A stretch of 29,726 nucleotides of DNA from an uncultured Lachnospiraceae bacterium (GCA_910576815.1 CAJTKA010000040.1:1-29726), one strand, 5' to 3'; positions 7,920 to 16,879 are shown, counted from the first letter of the stretch. Numbers and translations are program-made. The notes: generated by a model from the sequence alone, not told the origin.

Positions 7920-8573
7920 TCACCTGCGCTCCGATTCCAAAATAACCTCCCGCAGCCTTTCAAGCTTTTCCGCGCTCAGTTCCCGCGGCCCGCCAAGCTG
8001 TGTCGTCCTGTATAACAGTTCTGCGTAAAATTCCACGGATTCCATTTTCATGTACGCAGTCTGTAAGTCCTTTGCCCAGGTGAGCACGCCGTGACTCTCC
8101 AAAAGGATTGCCTGATAATCCGCCAGATATGGTTCAATGGCATCCGGGATCTCCGCAGTGGAGGGCGTCCCATAAGGGGCAAGCGGCACCTTGCCGAAAT
8201 TGACGATCACTTCCGGCATAATGGGAATGTCAAGCGCCCTGCCCATCACCGCAAAGCTGGTGGCAAAAATCGGGTGCGCGTGTACCACTGCCGAAATATC
8301 AGGGCGTTTCTGATAGACCCTAAGGTGCATTTTTACTTCCGACGAGGGGCCGAACCCTTCCGCCATTTCCAGTACCTTTCCCGTAAGGTCTACCTTACAG
8401 AGTTGCTCCGGTTTCATATAGCCTTTGGAGACCCCGGTGGGCGTACACAGGATCTCATCTTTCGAAAGCCGCACGGAAAGGTTGCCGTCATTGGCTGCCA
8501 CCATGCGTCTTAAATACATCCTCTGGCCGATCTCGCAAATTTCCTCCCGCAGCATTCTCTCATTCTGCTCCAT
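7920..8573 (-). CDS. Class II aldolase/adducin family protein (FucA/AraD-like)
   Basis: This is a zinc-dependent aldolase or epimerase of 217 residues in the L-fuculose-1-phosphate aldolase / L-ribulose-5-phosphate 4-epimerase fold. The predicted metal ligands are His98 and His100 (VVHAHP) and His161 (LLESHGVL). Glu79 in GPSSEVKMH matches the catalytic Glu of FucA. The phosphate-binding NLSVR (31-35) and TPTGVSKG (44-51) are also present. I start at the ATG at 8573, nine bases after GAGGAGGG, rather than at the in-frame ATG at 8597, which lies before that site. The substrate is probably a phosphorylated deoxy-ketose or ketopentose; the lack of neighbouring fucose or arabinose genes leaves it open. 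It is co-transcribed with the TraX-like gene. Confidence 0.9.
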   Translation of the reverse strand: MEQNERMLREEICEIGQRMYLRRMVAANDGNLSVRLSKDEILCTPTGVSKGYMKPEQLCKVDLTGKVLEMAEGFGPSSEVKMHLRVYQKRPDISAVVHAHPIFATSFAVMGRALDIPIMPEVIVNFGKVPLAPYGTPSTAEIPDAIEPYLADYQAILLESHGVLTWAKDLQTAYMKMESVEFYAELLYRTTQLGGPRELSAEKLERLREVILESERR

Positions 8574-8668
8574 TGTGCGATGCCCTCCTCTATCCATACT
8601 GCTTTGAAAATAATTGCCAATGATTTATATGCCCATGCTTCCAATACAAACACAGACATGACCGTTTT

Positions 8669-10465
8669 TTATAAGGCCGCCGTGACCTCCTTCAGCCAGT
8701 CCAGCTCCTCTCCCTCAAACTGCGGCTCCAGCGTCTCATAAACCATTTGATGATAGGTGTTTAACAGACCAAGCTCCTCTTTCGTAAGCAGGCTTACCTC
8801 GATCGCCTCCCTGTCAAATGGCGCCATAGTCAGCGGCTCCAACTGTAAAAACTGCCCGTAAGCCGTCTTCTCTCCCATAATGACCAGCATCAGATTCTCG
8901 TGGCGAATACCGTATTTCCCTTCCTCATAATAACCCGGCTCGTTTGTAAAAATCATTCCCACCGCAAGAGGCACCGCCTTATCCCTTCCCGCCTTCCAGC
9001 GGATGTTCTGCGGCCCTTCATGGACGCTCAGCAGATAACCGACACCGTGTCCCGTTCCGTGTCTGTAATCAAGTCCCTGCTCCCACAGCGGCCCTCTGGC
9101 TATGGCGTCGAGATTCCGTCCGCTGACTCCTTCGGGAAACTTTGCCGCCATCAGGCGCAGATGCCCTTTTAAGACAAGTGTATAGGCCCGCTTCTCCTCT
9201 GCTGTTAACTTGCCCAATGCAATCGTGCGGGTAACGTCTGTCGTGCCTTCGCTGTAATGTCCCCCCGTATCCACCAGGCAAAAGCCCTTCGGCTCTATCT
9301 TTATATCAGTCTCAGGTGTGGCTTCGTAATGTACGATAGCTCCATGCGCCCCGTAAGCCACGATGGGATCAAAGCTCGGTCCCAGATAGCCTTCCCTTTC
9401 CTTTCGAAATTCTTCCAGCCTAGCGGCCGCACTGATTTCCGTGATCTCCTCCTGCGCTGCCCGCGATTTCAACCAACACAAAAATTTTGTTACTGCCACC
9501 CCGTCCTTCACATGAGCCGAACGCATATGCGCGATCTCCCGCTCCGTTTTCACCGCTTTCATAAGAGCTATGGGACTTGGTCTATTGATCCTCTCCACCC
9601 CTTTGGAAACAGCTTTTAGCAGGCGGTAGCTGACCTTCGTTTCATCCACGAGCAATCTTTGACCGGGAGGCAGAGCCGCCACCAGATCCGCTATGCTCTC
9701 ATAGGGCAAAAGACTCACTCCCACCTCTGCCAATTCCTTGCATACAGTCTCCGAAAAGGCTGCTTTCTGAGCGCACAAAAGAGCACGGGTTTTCGTAAGC
9801 AGCATAAATGCGAGAAAAACCGGGGTATTTTTCACATCGCTGCCACGCAGATTGAGGAGCCATGCGCTTTCCGTAAGATCCGTCACCAACAGGGCGTCTG
9901 CTCCTTCCTCCGCCATCTTTTCCCGTACCTTAGAAAGTTTTTCTTCTCTGGTCATTCCGGCATACGCCGCCGGAAGTTCCCACACAGGTTCCGCCGACAA
10001 AGGCGGCCTCTCCTTCCAAACAAGATCTGCCAAATCTTCTTTTCCGCGAAAGGTGAACTGCTTTTCCGCAGTCTTGCTCTGCAGCTTTTCCACAAATGCA
10101 CCCGTCACCGTGCGGCCGTCAAAGCCGACCCGCGCCCCCTTGGCAAGTGTCTTTACCAGATATTCGGCAAGTGTCGGCACATCCGGCTCGCCGCTTTTCA
10201 TCAGCGTGATCCCGCTGTCCTTCAGCTGAGCTTCCGCCTGCAAAAAATATCTGCCATCCGTCCACAGCGCCGCGCTCTCCTTAAGAACCAGAAGCGTCCC
10301 CGCCGATCCGGTAAAGCCTGACAGATATTCCCGCGCCTTAAAATGCGCACCCACATATTCTGAACCGTGAAAATCCTCCGTGGGCACAATGTAGGCCGCA
10401 AAATTCCGCTTTCCCATTTCCTCTCGCAGCGCCTGTAACCGTTCTCTAACCGTTGTCTTTTCCAT
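8669..10465 (-). CDS. pepP: Xaa-Pro aminopeptidase, M24B family
   Basis: This metallopeptidase of 598 residues releases N-terminal residues that precede proline. It is the long, three-domain form: two creatinase-like N-terminal domains (about 1-160 and 165-310) and a C-terminal pita-bread catalytic domain. The five metal ligands are visible: Asp399 (LVDTGG), Asp410 (GTTDVTRT), His473 (GTGHGVGY), Glu509 (FTNEPGYY) and Glu523 (IRHEN). HEGP supplies the conserved substrate-pocket His. It has no signal peptide and should be cytosolic, serving peptide catabolism. The ATG at 10465 lies nine bases after AAGGGAG; upstream in-frame ATGs overlap that site. The stop of the broken MATE gene is 42 bases upstream with no evident promoter between, so read-through from there is likely. 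Confidence 0.93.
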   Translation of the reverse strand: MEKTTVRERLQALREEMGKRNFAAYIVPTEDFHGSEYVGAHFKAREYLSGFTGSAGTLLVLKESAALWTDGRYFLQAEAQLKDSGITLMKSGEPDVPTLAEYLVKTLAKGARVGFDGRTVTGAFVEKLQSKTAEKQFTFRGKEDLADLVWKERPPLSAEPVWELPAAYAGMTREEKLSKVREKMAEEGADALLVTDLTESAWLLNLRGSDVKNTPVFLAFMLLTKTRALLCAQKAAFSETVCKELAEVGVSLLPYESIADLVAALPPGQRLLVDETKVSYRLLKAVSKGVERINRPSPIALMKAVKTEREIAHMRSAHVKDGVAVTKFLCWLKSRAAQEEITEISAAARLEEFRKEREGYLGPSFDPIVAYGAHGAIVHYEATPETDIKIEPKGFCLVDTGGHYSEGTTDVTRTIALGKLTAEEKRAYTLVLKGHLRLMAAKFPEGVSGRNLDAIARGPLWEQGLDYRHGTGHGVGYLLSVHEGPQNIRWKAGRDKAVPLAVGMIFTNEPGYYEEGKYGIRHENLMLVIMGEKTAYGQFLQLEPLTMAPFDREAIEVSLLTKEELGLLNTYHQMVYETLEPQFEGEELDWLKEVTAAL

Positions 10466-10507
10466 TTCAATCATCTCCCTTCTCAATGATTTCGTTGCAT
10501 TTCAACC

Positions 10508-11906
10508 TCACTCCCCTTTGATTTTCTTCGCTTCACACACCTTTTCCTCCTGCTTCCCCGCCAGCACCTTGGGATTTCTCCAAAAAGCCCACAACAGTTC
10601 CACATCCATGAAAAACCAGATCACCGGCTCACAGAAGATCACCGCCAGATACTGAAACCGCGGAATCAAAAACATCACAAATAGTCATTTCCCAATCAGT
10701 TCGATCACACTGGAAATGACGGGCAGAATTTTATTGCCGATACTCTGCAGGGCAAACCGCGTAGGATTTAATAGCGCCAAAATCATCAGACAGGGCGCCA
10801 CCACACGCAGATACAAAGTGCCATTTTCAATCACCACCGCCTCCGTAGCGCCCGAAAGCAAACGCACCATCAAAGGCGCCAGTGGAAGCGTAAACAGCGT
10901 GATTGCCGCCGTCAAAACCGCACCGCAAAGATAGGATGTTTTTACCGCTTTGCGAATCCGCCCCATCTGCCCCGCGCCGTAGTTTTGCGCCACAAAGGTG
11001 CTAAGTGTCTGGCTGACCGCCATATAAGGCATCATCAGAAACATAAAAAGCTTTCTTGCCGCCACGTGTCCCGCGATCACCAGATAGCCGAGACCGTTGA
11101 TTCCAGACTGCAGGACCGCCGATCCCGCATTGACGATACTGCTCATAAGCGCCATGGCAAAACCCTGGGCAAGCATCTCCTGATACAGTTCTTTATCCCG
11201 GACAAAATGCTTTTTTTTGCGGGATCAACATCTTCGCCCGCTTACCAATATAGAGCAGACAGGCCGCCACCGATATGGCCTGCGCGATCACCGTCGCCAC
11301 CGCCGCGCCGCGTACGCCCATATGTAACTGCTTGATAAAAAAGAGATCCAATCCAATATTGAGAAGCGAAGAAAAAATCAGAAAAACAAGCGGCATCTCA
11401 CTGTTGCCGATGGCACGCAGCAGTCCCGCGCAAAGATTATAGGCAAACATGACTCCGATAAACAGCGTGATCGTGGAAATATAAGCATAGGATTCGCCGA
11501 TGATCTCCGACGGCGTATGCAAAATCTCTAAAAAAGGATACAGAATGAAACGAATACCAATTGTAATCACTGTCGTGACACAGACACCGATCACAAGGGC
11601 TGCCGCAACCGAACGCTTTAGTTGTTCTTCGTCGCCGCTGCCGAAACTTCTGGCTGTCACAATGGCCGGACCGCTGCCGATCCCGAGCGCAAAGCCCGTC
11701 AGCAGATCAAAGATCGCAGCCGCTGCCCCCATTGCCGCCAGCGCCTCATCTCCCAGCGTGTGACCAATGATGACCGTGTCCATGGTATTGTAGAGCTGCT
11801 GAAAAATACCCGACAAAAAAATCGGAATCGCAAACGTAAGCATGGATTTCAAAATGGGACCATTCAAAAGGTCCACCGACGCATTCTTCCGTGTCAGGGT
11901 TTTCAT
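10508..11906 (-). pseudogene. MATE family efflux transporter, broken by a frameshift and a stop
   Basis: The three pieces together read as a normal MATE multidrug/Na+ antiporter of about 465 residues and 12 helices. The N-terminal piece (11906-11193, MKTLTRKNASVDLLNGPI...) has family motifs such as IPIFLSGIFQQLYNTMDTVIIG. It ends after LIPQKKAFCPG, because the run of eight T at 11211-11218 is one base too long. Removing one base restores QKKHFVRDKELYQEMLAQGF and joins the second piece (11176-10685). An in-frame TGA at 10687-10685 then interrupts ELIGK, and the same frame continues LFVMFLIPRFQYLAV to a stop at 10508. AAGGAGAGA precedes the start. Two independent lesions argue for true decay, although the homopolymer one alone could be a sequencing error. 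Confidence 0.85.
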
Positions 11907-11947
11907 GTGTTGTCTCTCCTTATGATTTCACATATGGCAACACTGAA

Positions 11948-11977
11948 ATTATACTGCATAACCCCCGACTATTGCAA
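11948..11977 (-). promoter_or_regulatory. Promoter of the MATE gene
   Basis: TTGCAA (11977-11972) and a perfect TATAAT (11953-11948) are 18 bases apart on the minus strand. The -35 lies in the last codons of the upstream GT-C-like gene. The promoter is intact although the gene behind it is broken. Confidence 0.72.
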
Positions 11978-13351
11978 TTGAAAATATTCGCAAACAAGCT
12001 CATCCAACATGAGCAGCAGACTGATATAAAACAGGGCCATATTGTAAATGGTATACCTTGTCTGGCAAAAAATGACCAGCGATACCAGTCCTACGTTACA
12101 AAAAACAGAGAGAAGCGTCAGAAGCGCCAACAGACACAGATGATCGTTTTTCCCCTGCCGCAGATGATAAAACAGCAAGAAAATATATAGCAAATAAATA
12201 AAAATAGTATACCCTACCAAAATAGATTTCCTTTGCGCTACCGTCGTGACCATTCCTGATAAAAAGTTATCAAAGAAAGTCGCTGCTACTTTTGCAATGT
12301 TGTGAGGCAGAACAGCTGCGTTGATGCGATTCATTATGAAATCTGTGTATTTGTTTACATCTACTGCATCGCCCCCGTTCCTGGCGGCATAATCGGTGAT
12401 CAGCCGCCACATGGTATCGATCTGAATATGGTCGTAATGATCGCCAAAATGGGCAACACGGTTCATCCACCCCTCTTTCGCATAGTCTTTCAGATAGCCG
12501 CCCTCATCACAGATATCATATATTTGCAAAAACAGCTTCCGAACATCCTCATCTTCTATATATTGACCGTCCTCCCTCTCTGCTGTGTAAAATGCCATGG
12601 TAGTAAGGAAACGGGTATCGCCGGAATGTCTGACAGCCTTACCCCGCAGTACATAATTATAACCCACATCCAGACACATGCTGCAAAAGAGAATGGCAAA
12701 AGAACAGACAAAAGCGATCAGGATACCCTTCTTTCCCTTTTTCTTTATAAAGGAAACATATAAGATCCCAACGATCAGCAGGATCAAAGTAACCGTCATC
12801 TGCTTTCTTGTGGAGATCATTAGAAACGAGAGCAAGGCGCAGACAAGCAAGTCTCTTTTTTTAGATTGATAAACATAGGCCAAAAAAAAGCGAAAGAAAA
12901 GAAGGTAACCGGAAACGGTCAGCCCTTCCGTCAATATACTGTTGGAGTACATGGAACCCCTTTTGGCTGCAAAACGGCATAACAGGGAAACCGCCATCGG
13001 GATTCCCAAAACCAAAAGAGAAACCGCCTTACTTAGGTGAAATTCCCGTGCAAAAAAGGCAGCCAGGGACCAGGCTGCCACCGCCGCCAAAATACTTTGA
13101 AAGAGCACTGCCGCAATCAGATATCCATCCGACGCTCCGCCAGACAAAAAACGGAAAAAGGCAAGAAACAAAGGATAAACAGGCTCTCTTGTCAGATTCA
13201 TTTCCAGATAACCGGGAGAATCCGCACAAATCACAACACCGTCAAAACAGGCAAAAAATAAATAGAAAGCCAGACTGATCGTCAGCATAATGACAGAAAA
13301 ACCTGCCTGATTCTTAAAATTATCTTTTGTAATTCTCAATTTCTCTTGCAT
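11969..13351 (-). CDS. Polytopic membrane protein, probable GT-C fold glycosyltransferase
   Basis: The protein has 460 residues. A hydrophobic helix near 18-38 is followed by an outside loop, ICADSPGYLEMNLTREPVYP. About nine or ten more helices come next, with a soluble loop at about 245-330. The early loop with an Asp (DSPGY) and REPVYPLFLAF resembles the catalytic loop of PMT/ArnT-type lipid-linked glycosyltransferases, in which an Asp after the first helix is essential. That assignment is inference from layout, and the acceptor and sugar are unknown. The ATG at 13351 has GGAAGA almost touching it, so a start a few codons downstream (TTG, codon 5) is possible. Its promoter sits between two matching palindromic operators, implying specific repression. 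No other glycan genes are nearby. Confidence 0.75.
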   Translation of the reverse strand: MQEKLRITKDNFKNQAGFSVIMLTISLAFYLFFACFDGVVICADSPGYLEMNLTREPVYPLFLAFFRFLSGGASDGYLIAAVLFQSILAAVAAWSLAAFFAREFHLSKAVSLLVLGIPMAVSLLCRFAAKRGSMYSNSILTEGLTVSGYLLFFRFFLAYVYQSKKRDLLVCALLSFLMISTRKQMTVTLILLIVGILYVSFIKKKGKKGILIAFVCSFAILFCSMCLDVGYNYVLRGKAVRHSGDTRFLTTMAFYTAEREDGQYIEDEDVRKLFLQIYDICDEGGYLKDYAKEGWMNRVAHFGDHYDHIQIDTMWRLITDYAARNGGDAVDVNKYTDFIMNRINAAVLPHNIAKVAATFFDNFLSGMVTTVAQRKSILVGYTIFIYLLYIFLLFYHLRQGKNDHLCLLALLTLLSVFCNVGLVSLVIFCQTRYTIYNMALFYISLLLMLDELVCEYFQLQ

Positions 13352-13394
13352 TCTTCCGTATTTTCCGCTTTTTCGATTACGCTATTCCTTCTCT

Positions 13395-13421
13395 TAAATG
13401 ACATTCAATGAATGTCATTTA
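13395..13421. promoter_or_regulatory. 27-bp perfect palindrome, operator 1
   Basis: The palindrome has 13-bp arms (TAAATGACATTCA and its complement) around a single central A at 13408. It contains the motif ATGACA-N9-TGTCAT (13398-13418). It lies directly downstream of the -10 of the minus-strand promoter, where a repressor would block initiation. Operator 2 repeats the same motif and spacing 53 bp away. Confidence 0.8.
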
Positions 13422-13428
13422 GGTATCC

Positions 13429-13457
13429 ATAATAGCATATAGTGAATTAAATGACAA
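13429..13457 (-). promoter_or_regulatory. Promoter of the GT-C-like gene
   Basis: TTGTCA (13457-13452) and TATTAT (13434-13429) are 17 bases apart on the minus strand. The -35 lies inside operator 2, and the predicted start point near 13422 touches operator 1. This leaves a leader of about 70 bases before the ATG at 13351. Confidence 0.75.
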
Positions 13458-13471
13458 GCAGTAAATGTCAT
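13451..13471. promoter_or_regulatory. Operator 2 (ATGACA-N9-TGTCAT)
   Basis: This second copy of the half-sites in operator 1 has the same nine-base spacer length but a non-palindromic spacer. It starts exactly 53 bp after the first copy, close to five helical turns, so two bound proteins would face the same side. It covers the -35 of the GT-C-like promoter. Confidence 0.7.
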
Positions 13472-13489
13472 GTTGCGGCATATTAGCAG

Positions 13490-13524
13490 AAAATACATCC
13501 AAGTCAGGCACCTGGATGTATTTT
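13490..13524. repeat. 12-bp inverted repeat in the XRE gene leader
   Basis: Perfect arms AAAATACATCCA (13490-13501) and TGGATGTATTTT (13513-13524) enclose an 11-base loop. It ends about 26 bases before the XRE ribosome binding site. The T stretch is only four, so it may be a weak terminator, an mRNA-stabilising hairpin or a further binding site. Confidence 0.5.
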
Positions 13525-13564
13525 CATCTCAAAATTGCAAAAAGGAAAAAGGAGGAATCTTCCA

Positions 13565-13812
13565 ATGTATAAAAACAGAGCTGTCTCAGGAAAAATAATA
13601 TATCCGGCTGCAATATCGCCCGCATCCGAAAAGCATTGCACCCCACAGTATCCCAGCGGCTTCTGGCTGACAAAATGCAGCTAGAGGGCATTGAACTGGA
13701 TAAAAATGCGATCCAGCGCATTGAGAGCGGCGCCAGATTTGTCACCGACATTGAATTGAAAACGTTTGCCAAAGTCCTTGCCGTCAGCTATGAAGATCTG
13801 CTGGCTGAATAA
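13565..13812 (+). pseudogene. Small XRE-family HTH regulator, frameshifted near its start
   Basis: The ATG at 13565 has an excellent GGAGG (13551-13555) nine bases upstream and begins MYKNRAVSGK. After that the frame is lost at the run of five A (13591-13595). The next frame encodes ISGCNIARIRKALHPTVSQR and continues to LAVSYEDLLAE with a TAA at 13810. One extra A would give a single protein of about 82 residues. It would have a helix-turn-helix with the typical QRLLADKM...DKNAIQRIESG recognition region and the usual VTDIELKTFAKVLAVSYEDLL end. Such small XRE proteins are common in Lachnospiraceae and often control adjacent genes. The neighbouring operator pair makes it a candidate regulator of the divergent GT-C-like gene. 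The lesion may be real or an indel error in an A run. Confidence 0.75.
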
Positions 13813-13844
13813 GAAACGAGAAGGAGTTTTGGCAAACGATACCT

Positions 13845-16103
13845 TTATTCCCGATTTTTTAACACTTCCGCAGGAGAGATCTTGTTGATCTTCCGCGTCC
13901 AAAACGCGATGACGATGAGATAGACCAGCACGATCCCCGCAAAAATGAGCGGATAGAAATACCATGAAAAATGCAGGTTCAGCCCACAGGAGACGTTGGC
14001 GACTGCGTAGGGATACACCGCATCGATCAAAAGCTTGGCGGGCAGGATACTGATCAGCGCTCCCAGCGCCACAGTGACCGCCCCTCCGTCCAGATACAGG
14101 CTGCGGATCTCCTTTGTCCGAAAACCGAATATTTTCACAAGCGATATGCCAAAGCTTGCACGGCTTACCATCACGCCCGTCATCAGATACATCACCATGA
14201 AAAAGATAACCAGAGAAGCTGCCAAAATCATGGTGATCATTGGCCACATCATCTTGGTAAACACATGAGCGGACCGTTCGACATCGGAACGTTTGGTAAT
14301 CGCGTAAATCCTTCCCTCGTCGATGGCGAGCGGCTCATCGGCAAGCAGCGTATTATAATAGCCGCTCTCTCTCCCGAACAGAGAACGCATGGCGTCGATA
14401 TCCATAAACACAGCCAGTCCTACGGCATAATCGCAAATGCCTTCCACCTTAAACGTATAATCCTTTTCATCGGCGCTGTCAGTGAGTATGAGGCGCTCCC
14501 CTTTGGCAAGTTTGTACTTTTCAGCCACAGATTTTCCAATCACGACGCTGTTCTCAGAGTCTGCGGGTTTGATATCAAAATACCTGTTGTCGGCACCAAT
14601 GCCAATCACGGAAACGTCGAGCGTATAGCCCCTCTCCGTTCTGGAAAGCGACTCGGTATAGCAAGCCTGTGCGCCCTCCGGAATCTCCTCCTGCGGATAT
14701 TTCAACTGATACCTATAGGCAAACGTGGTGCTATTCAGACTTTCAATCTTTACATTTTCACAGAGTACATAACAGTTTAGACCCAGCATAAAGACAAGCA
14801 GGGACACAAACAAACCTACAATCACGGTGACGCTTGCACGCAGTTCCCGCAAGGTCTGCCTGATACGGAAATTGCGCACAAAATGACCGTCTTTTAACTT
14901 TACACAGAGAAGCTTTGAAGCTTTCTGCTCGTTTCGCATCAGCGACAACGCGGTCTTTGAAAGTCTTCTGTTTAGCATTAAAAGATTAACGATGATGGAA
15001 AGCACAGGCGGCACAACTGCCGCGTAAATCACCAAATACGCAGGGCAGACCGTATCAAAAGCAGGCAGGGAAAAATAACCATAAGATTCCCTCATCTGCC
15101 GCGCTGCGCCAAATTTAGAAAATCCAAATGCTGCGCCAATGATGCCGCCAACTAACGTGACAAGCGCAGGCAGCATGATGTAATGCGCCAAGATCTCCTT
15201 CTTTTTCGCTCCCAGCGCATACAACGTCCCAATTACGGCCGCCTCCCGATTGATCTGATGTACGACAAAGACGGAAATCACATACGCGAACAGCGCCATC
15301 ACCACAGCGCCCGCGATCAGCCCCATCTCCTTATTCATCACCATATCGCCCGCTGCAGCCAGAATACGCGGATTCCTGTCTGCAGTCACAAAGGCCGTCA
15401 GCATTTCTGCCTTTTTCTCCTCGGGAAGCAGCGCTTTCAGTTCTCGCTTTACATCTTCCTCCCCCTTTCCTGCTTCCAGACGGTAGGCATACGTATAGTC
15501 TTCACTCCTCCGCCCGTCACTCACCGCTATTTCCTGATATTGCTCCGCTGTCACGAAGGCGGTGCCAAAAAGCGCGCTCTCCGCCGCCATATCCGAAAGG
15601 CTGCGAATCGGCTGATCGTAGTCAGGTGTGGTACCGATGCCGACGATTGCAAACTCCCGTTCCGCTATGTGAATGCCGTCACCAACCAAATATCCGTGTT
15701 CCTCACAGTAGCGTTTCTCAAGAACGATTTCCCCCATTTCTTTCGCCAACCGTCCTTTATCTATTTCGATCAGATTGACCGTTTCCCGCTGTTTCATCAG
15801 TCGCAGGGCCGATCCGTCACCCATTGAAATATCCACCGAAAATTTTCTTTCCAGTTTGACGCCTGTTTCTGCAAGCACCTCCTCCTGCTCTTTTGTCAGC
15901 GGAAAAAACGTTGTGAATTCGCCGTCCTCCACCCGATTTTTTGAAGCAGTCCTGCGGCTTTCCGTGATAATGGTTTCGGCCGCACCGACTACAGAGGTCA
16001 CGATATACATTCCCATCACGATCATAAGAAACAATGCCAGCCAACGGGGAAAGTTATCTCTTAAATCTCTTAAAACACGCTTACTAAATACCTTATTCAT
16101 CAT
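13845..16103 (-). CDS. ABC exporter permease with two FtsX domains
   Basis: This membrane subunit of 752 residues partners with the ATPase encoded just upstream. One N-terminal helix (about 19-41) is followed by an external domain and a block of three helices (about 258-375) that forms the first FtsX module. A helix near 430-450, a second external domain and three C-terminal helices (about 620-740) form the second. The end, RKINKISPAEVLKNRE, is the usual FtsX terminus. MacB/LolC-like mechanotransmission rather than classical pumping is known for this class; cargo could be lipids, peptides or an antimicrobial. The ATG overlaps the ATPase stop (ATGA) and a second ATG follows at once; GGAGG serves either. 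Confidence 0.9.
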   Translation of the reverse strand: MMNKVFSKRVLRDLRDNFPRWLALFLMIVMGMYIVTSVVGAAETIITESRRTASKNRVEDGEFTTFFPLTKEQEEVLAETGVKLERKFSVDISMGDGSALRLMKQRETVNLIEIDKGRLAKEMGEIVLEKRYCEEHGYLVGDGIHIAEREFAIVGIGTTPDYDQPIRSLSDMAAESALFGTAFVTAEQYQEIAVSDGRRSEDYTYAYRLEAGKGEEDVKRELKALLPEEKKAEMLTAFVTADRNPRILAAAGDMVMNKEMGLIAGAVVMALFAYVISVFVVHQINREAAVIGTLYALGAKKKEILAHYIMLPALVTLVGGIIGAAFGFSKFGAARQMRESYGYFSLPAFDTVCPAYLVIYAAVVPPVLSIIVNLLMLNRRLSKTALSLMRNEQKASKLLCVKLKDGHFVRNFRIRQTLRELRASVTVIVGLFVSLLVFMLGLNCYVLCENVKIESLNSTTFAYRYQLKYPQEEIPEGAQACYTESLSRTERGYTLDVSVIGIGADNRYFDIKPADSENSVVIGKSVAEKYKLAKGERLILTDSADEKDYTFKVEGICDYAVGLAVFMDIDAMRSLFGRESGYYNTLLADEPLAIDEGRIYAITKRSDVERSAHVFTKMMWPMITMILAASLVIFFMVMYLMTGVMVSRASFGISLVKIFGFRTKEIRSLYLDGGAVTVALGALISILPAKLLIDAVYPYAVANVSCGLNLHFSWYFYPLIFAGIVLVYLIVIAFWTRKINKISPAEVLKNRE

Positions 16104-16801
16104 AGATCCTCCAACTCTTTGGCCGACATGCGCACTTCATTCCGATAATCCTGTATGACCATACCGTCCTTGATGACCAATACCTTATGTACCATATCTT
16201 TGATGGCGTTATTGTGCGTTACGATCAGCATGGTCGTCCCATAGCGCTGATTGATCGCCTCCAGCAGGATCAGGATATCCCGCGAGGTCTTGGAATCCAA
16301 CGCGCCTGTCGGTTCGTCACATAACAGAAGCCGTGGATTTTTGACAAGCGCTCTCGCGATCGCACAGCGCTGCTGCTGCCCGCCCGAGAGCTGGGAGGGA
16401 AATTTGTCCCGATGAGCGGAAAGCCCTATGATTTCAAGCAATTCGTCAAGGTCAAGCGGCTCTCCCGCAAGATACTGACAGACCTGTATATTTTCCAGCA
16501 CGGTCAGATTCGGCACCAGATTATAAAACTGAAAGACGAACCCCAGCTGTTCACGGCGGTAATCCGCAAGCGCAGAAGGCTTCCTGCCAAACAGCTCCAG
16601 ACCGTCAACTTTGATCGATCCGGAATCCATGGTTTCCAGACCACCGATGCAGTTTAGCAGCGTAGATTTTCCGCTGCCGCTCGTGCCCTGTATCACACAG
16701 AGTTCTCCCTGCTCTACCGAGGTGGAAATACCGTTTAAGACCTTAACAAGACTCGTGTCGCTGCCATAACTTTTTTTGACATCCTTTAGCTCCAAATACA
16801 T
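16100..16801 (-). CDS. ABC exporter ATPase (LolD/MacB class)
   Basis: The 233-residue ATPase has Walker A GTSGSGKST (39-47), Q-loop Gln91, signature LSGGQQQR (138-145), Walker B LLLCDEP (158-164) and an H-loop His in LIVTHN. DEPTGALDSKTS is the hallmark of the MacB/LolD/SalX group that energises FtsX permeases. Two adjacent ATGs exist (16804 and 16801); GGAGG at 16813-16809 is four bases from the first and seven from the second, so I prefer the second. The gene is the first of the exporter pair, and the TetR-type palindrome 16857-16871 lies in its leader, so drug- or ligand-induced expression is likely. Confidence 0.93.
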   Translation of the reverse strand: MYLELKDVKKSYGSDTSLVKVLNGISTSVEQGELCVIQGTSGSGKSTLLNCIGGLETMDSGSIKVDGLELFGRKPSALADYRREQLGFVFQFYNLVPNLTVLENIQVCQYLAGEPLDLDELLEIIGLSAHRDKFPSQLSGGQQQRCAIARALVKNPRLLLCDEPTGALDSKTSRDILILLEAINQRYGTTMLIVTHNNAIKDMVHKVLVIKDGMVIQDYRNEVRMSAKELEDL

Positions 16802-16856
16802 CATCTTACCTCCATTTCAGTGTGATTTTTCCATCTTCCTCCATTCCGCGCTTTTC

Positions 16857-16871
16857 CATAACGCCGTTATG
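16857..16871. promoter_or_regulatory. TetR operator upstream of the exporter genes
   Basis: A perfect 15-bp palindrome, CATAACG-C-CGTTATG, lies about 55 bases before the exporter ATPase start. Nearly the same sequence occurs at the promoter of the tetR-like gene. A weak promoter may overlap it on the minus strand (TTTAAC, 16 bases, TATGGA), but I am not confident of that. Confidence 0.72.
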
Positions 16872-16879
16872 TTGCGGTT

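Noticed and set aside
9659..10321. A 220-codon open frame on the plus strand inside the aminopeptidase gene
   Set aside because: The aminopeptidase on the other strand carries all five metal ligands; the plus frame is Arg/His/Cys-rich and has no recognisable domain.
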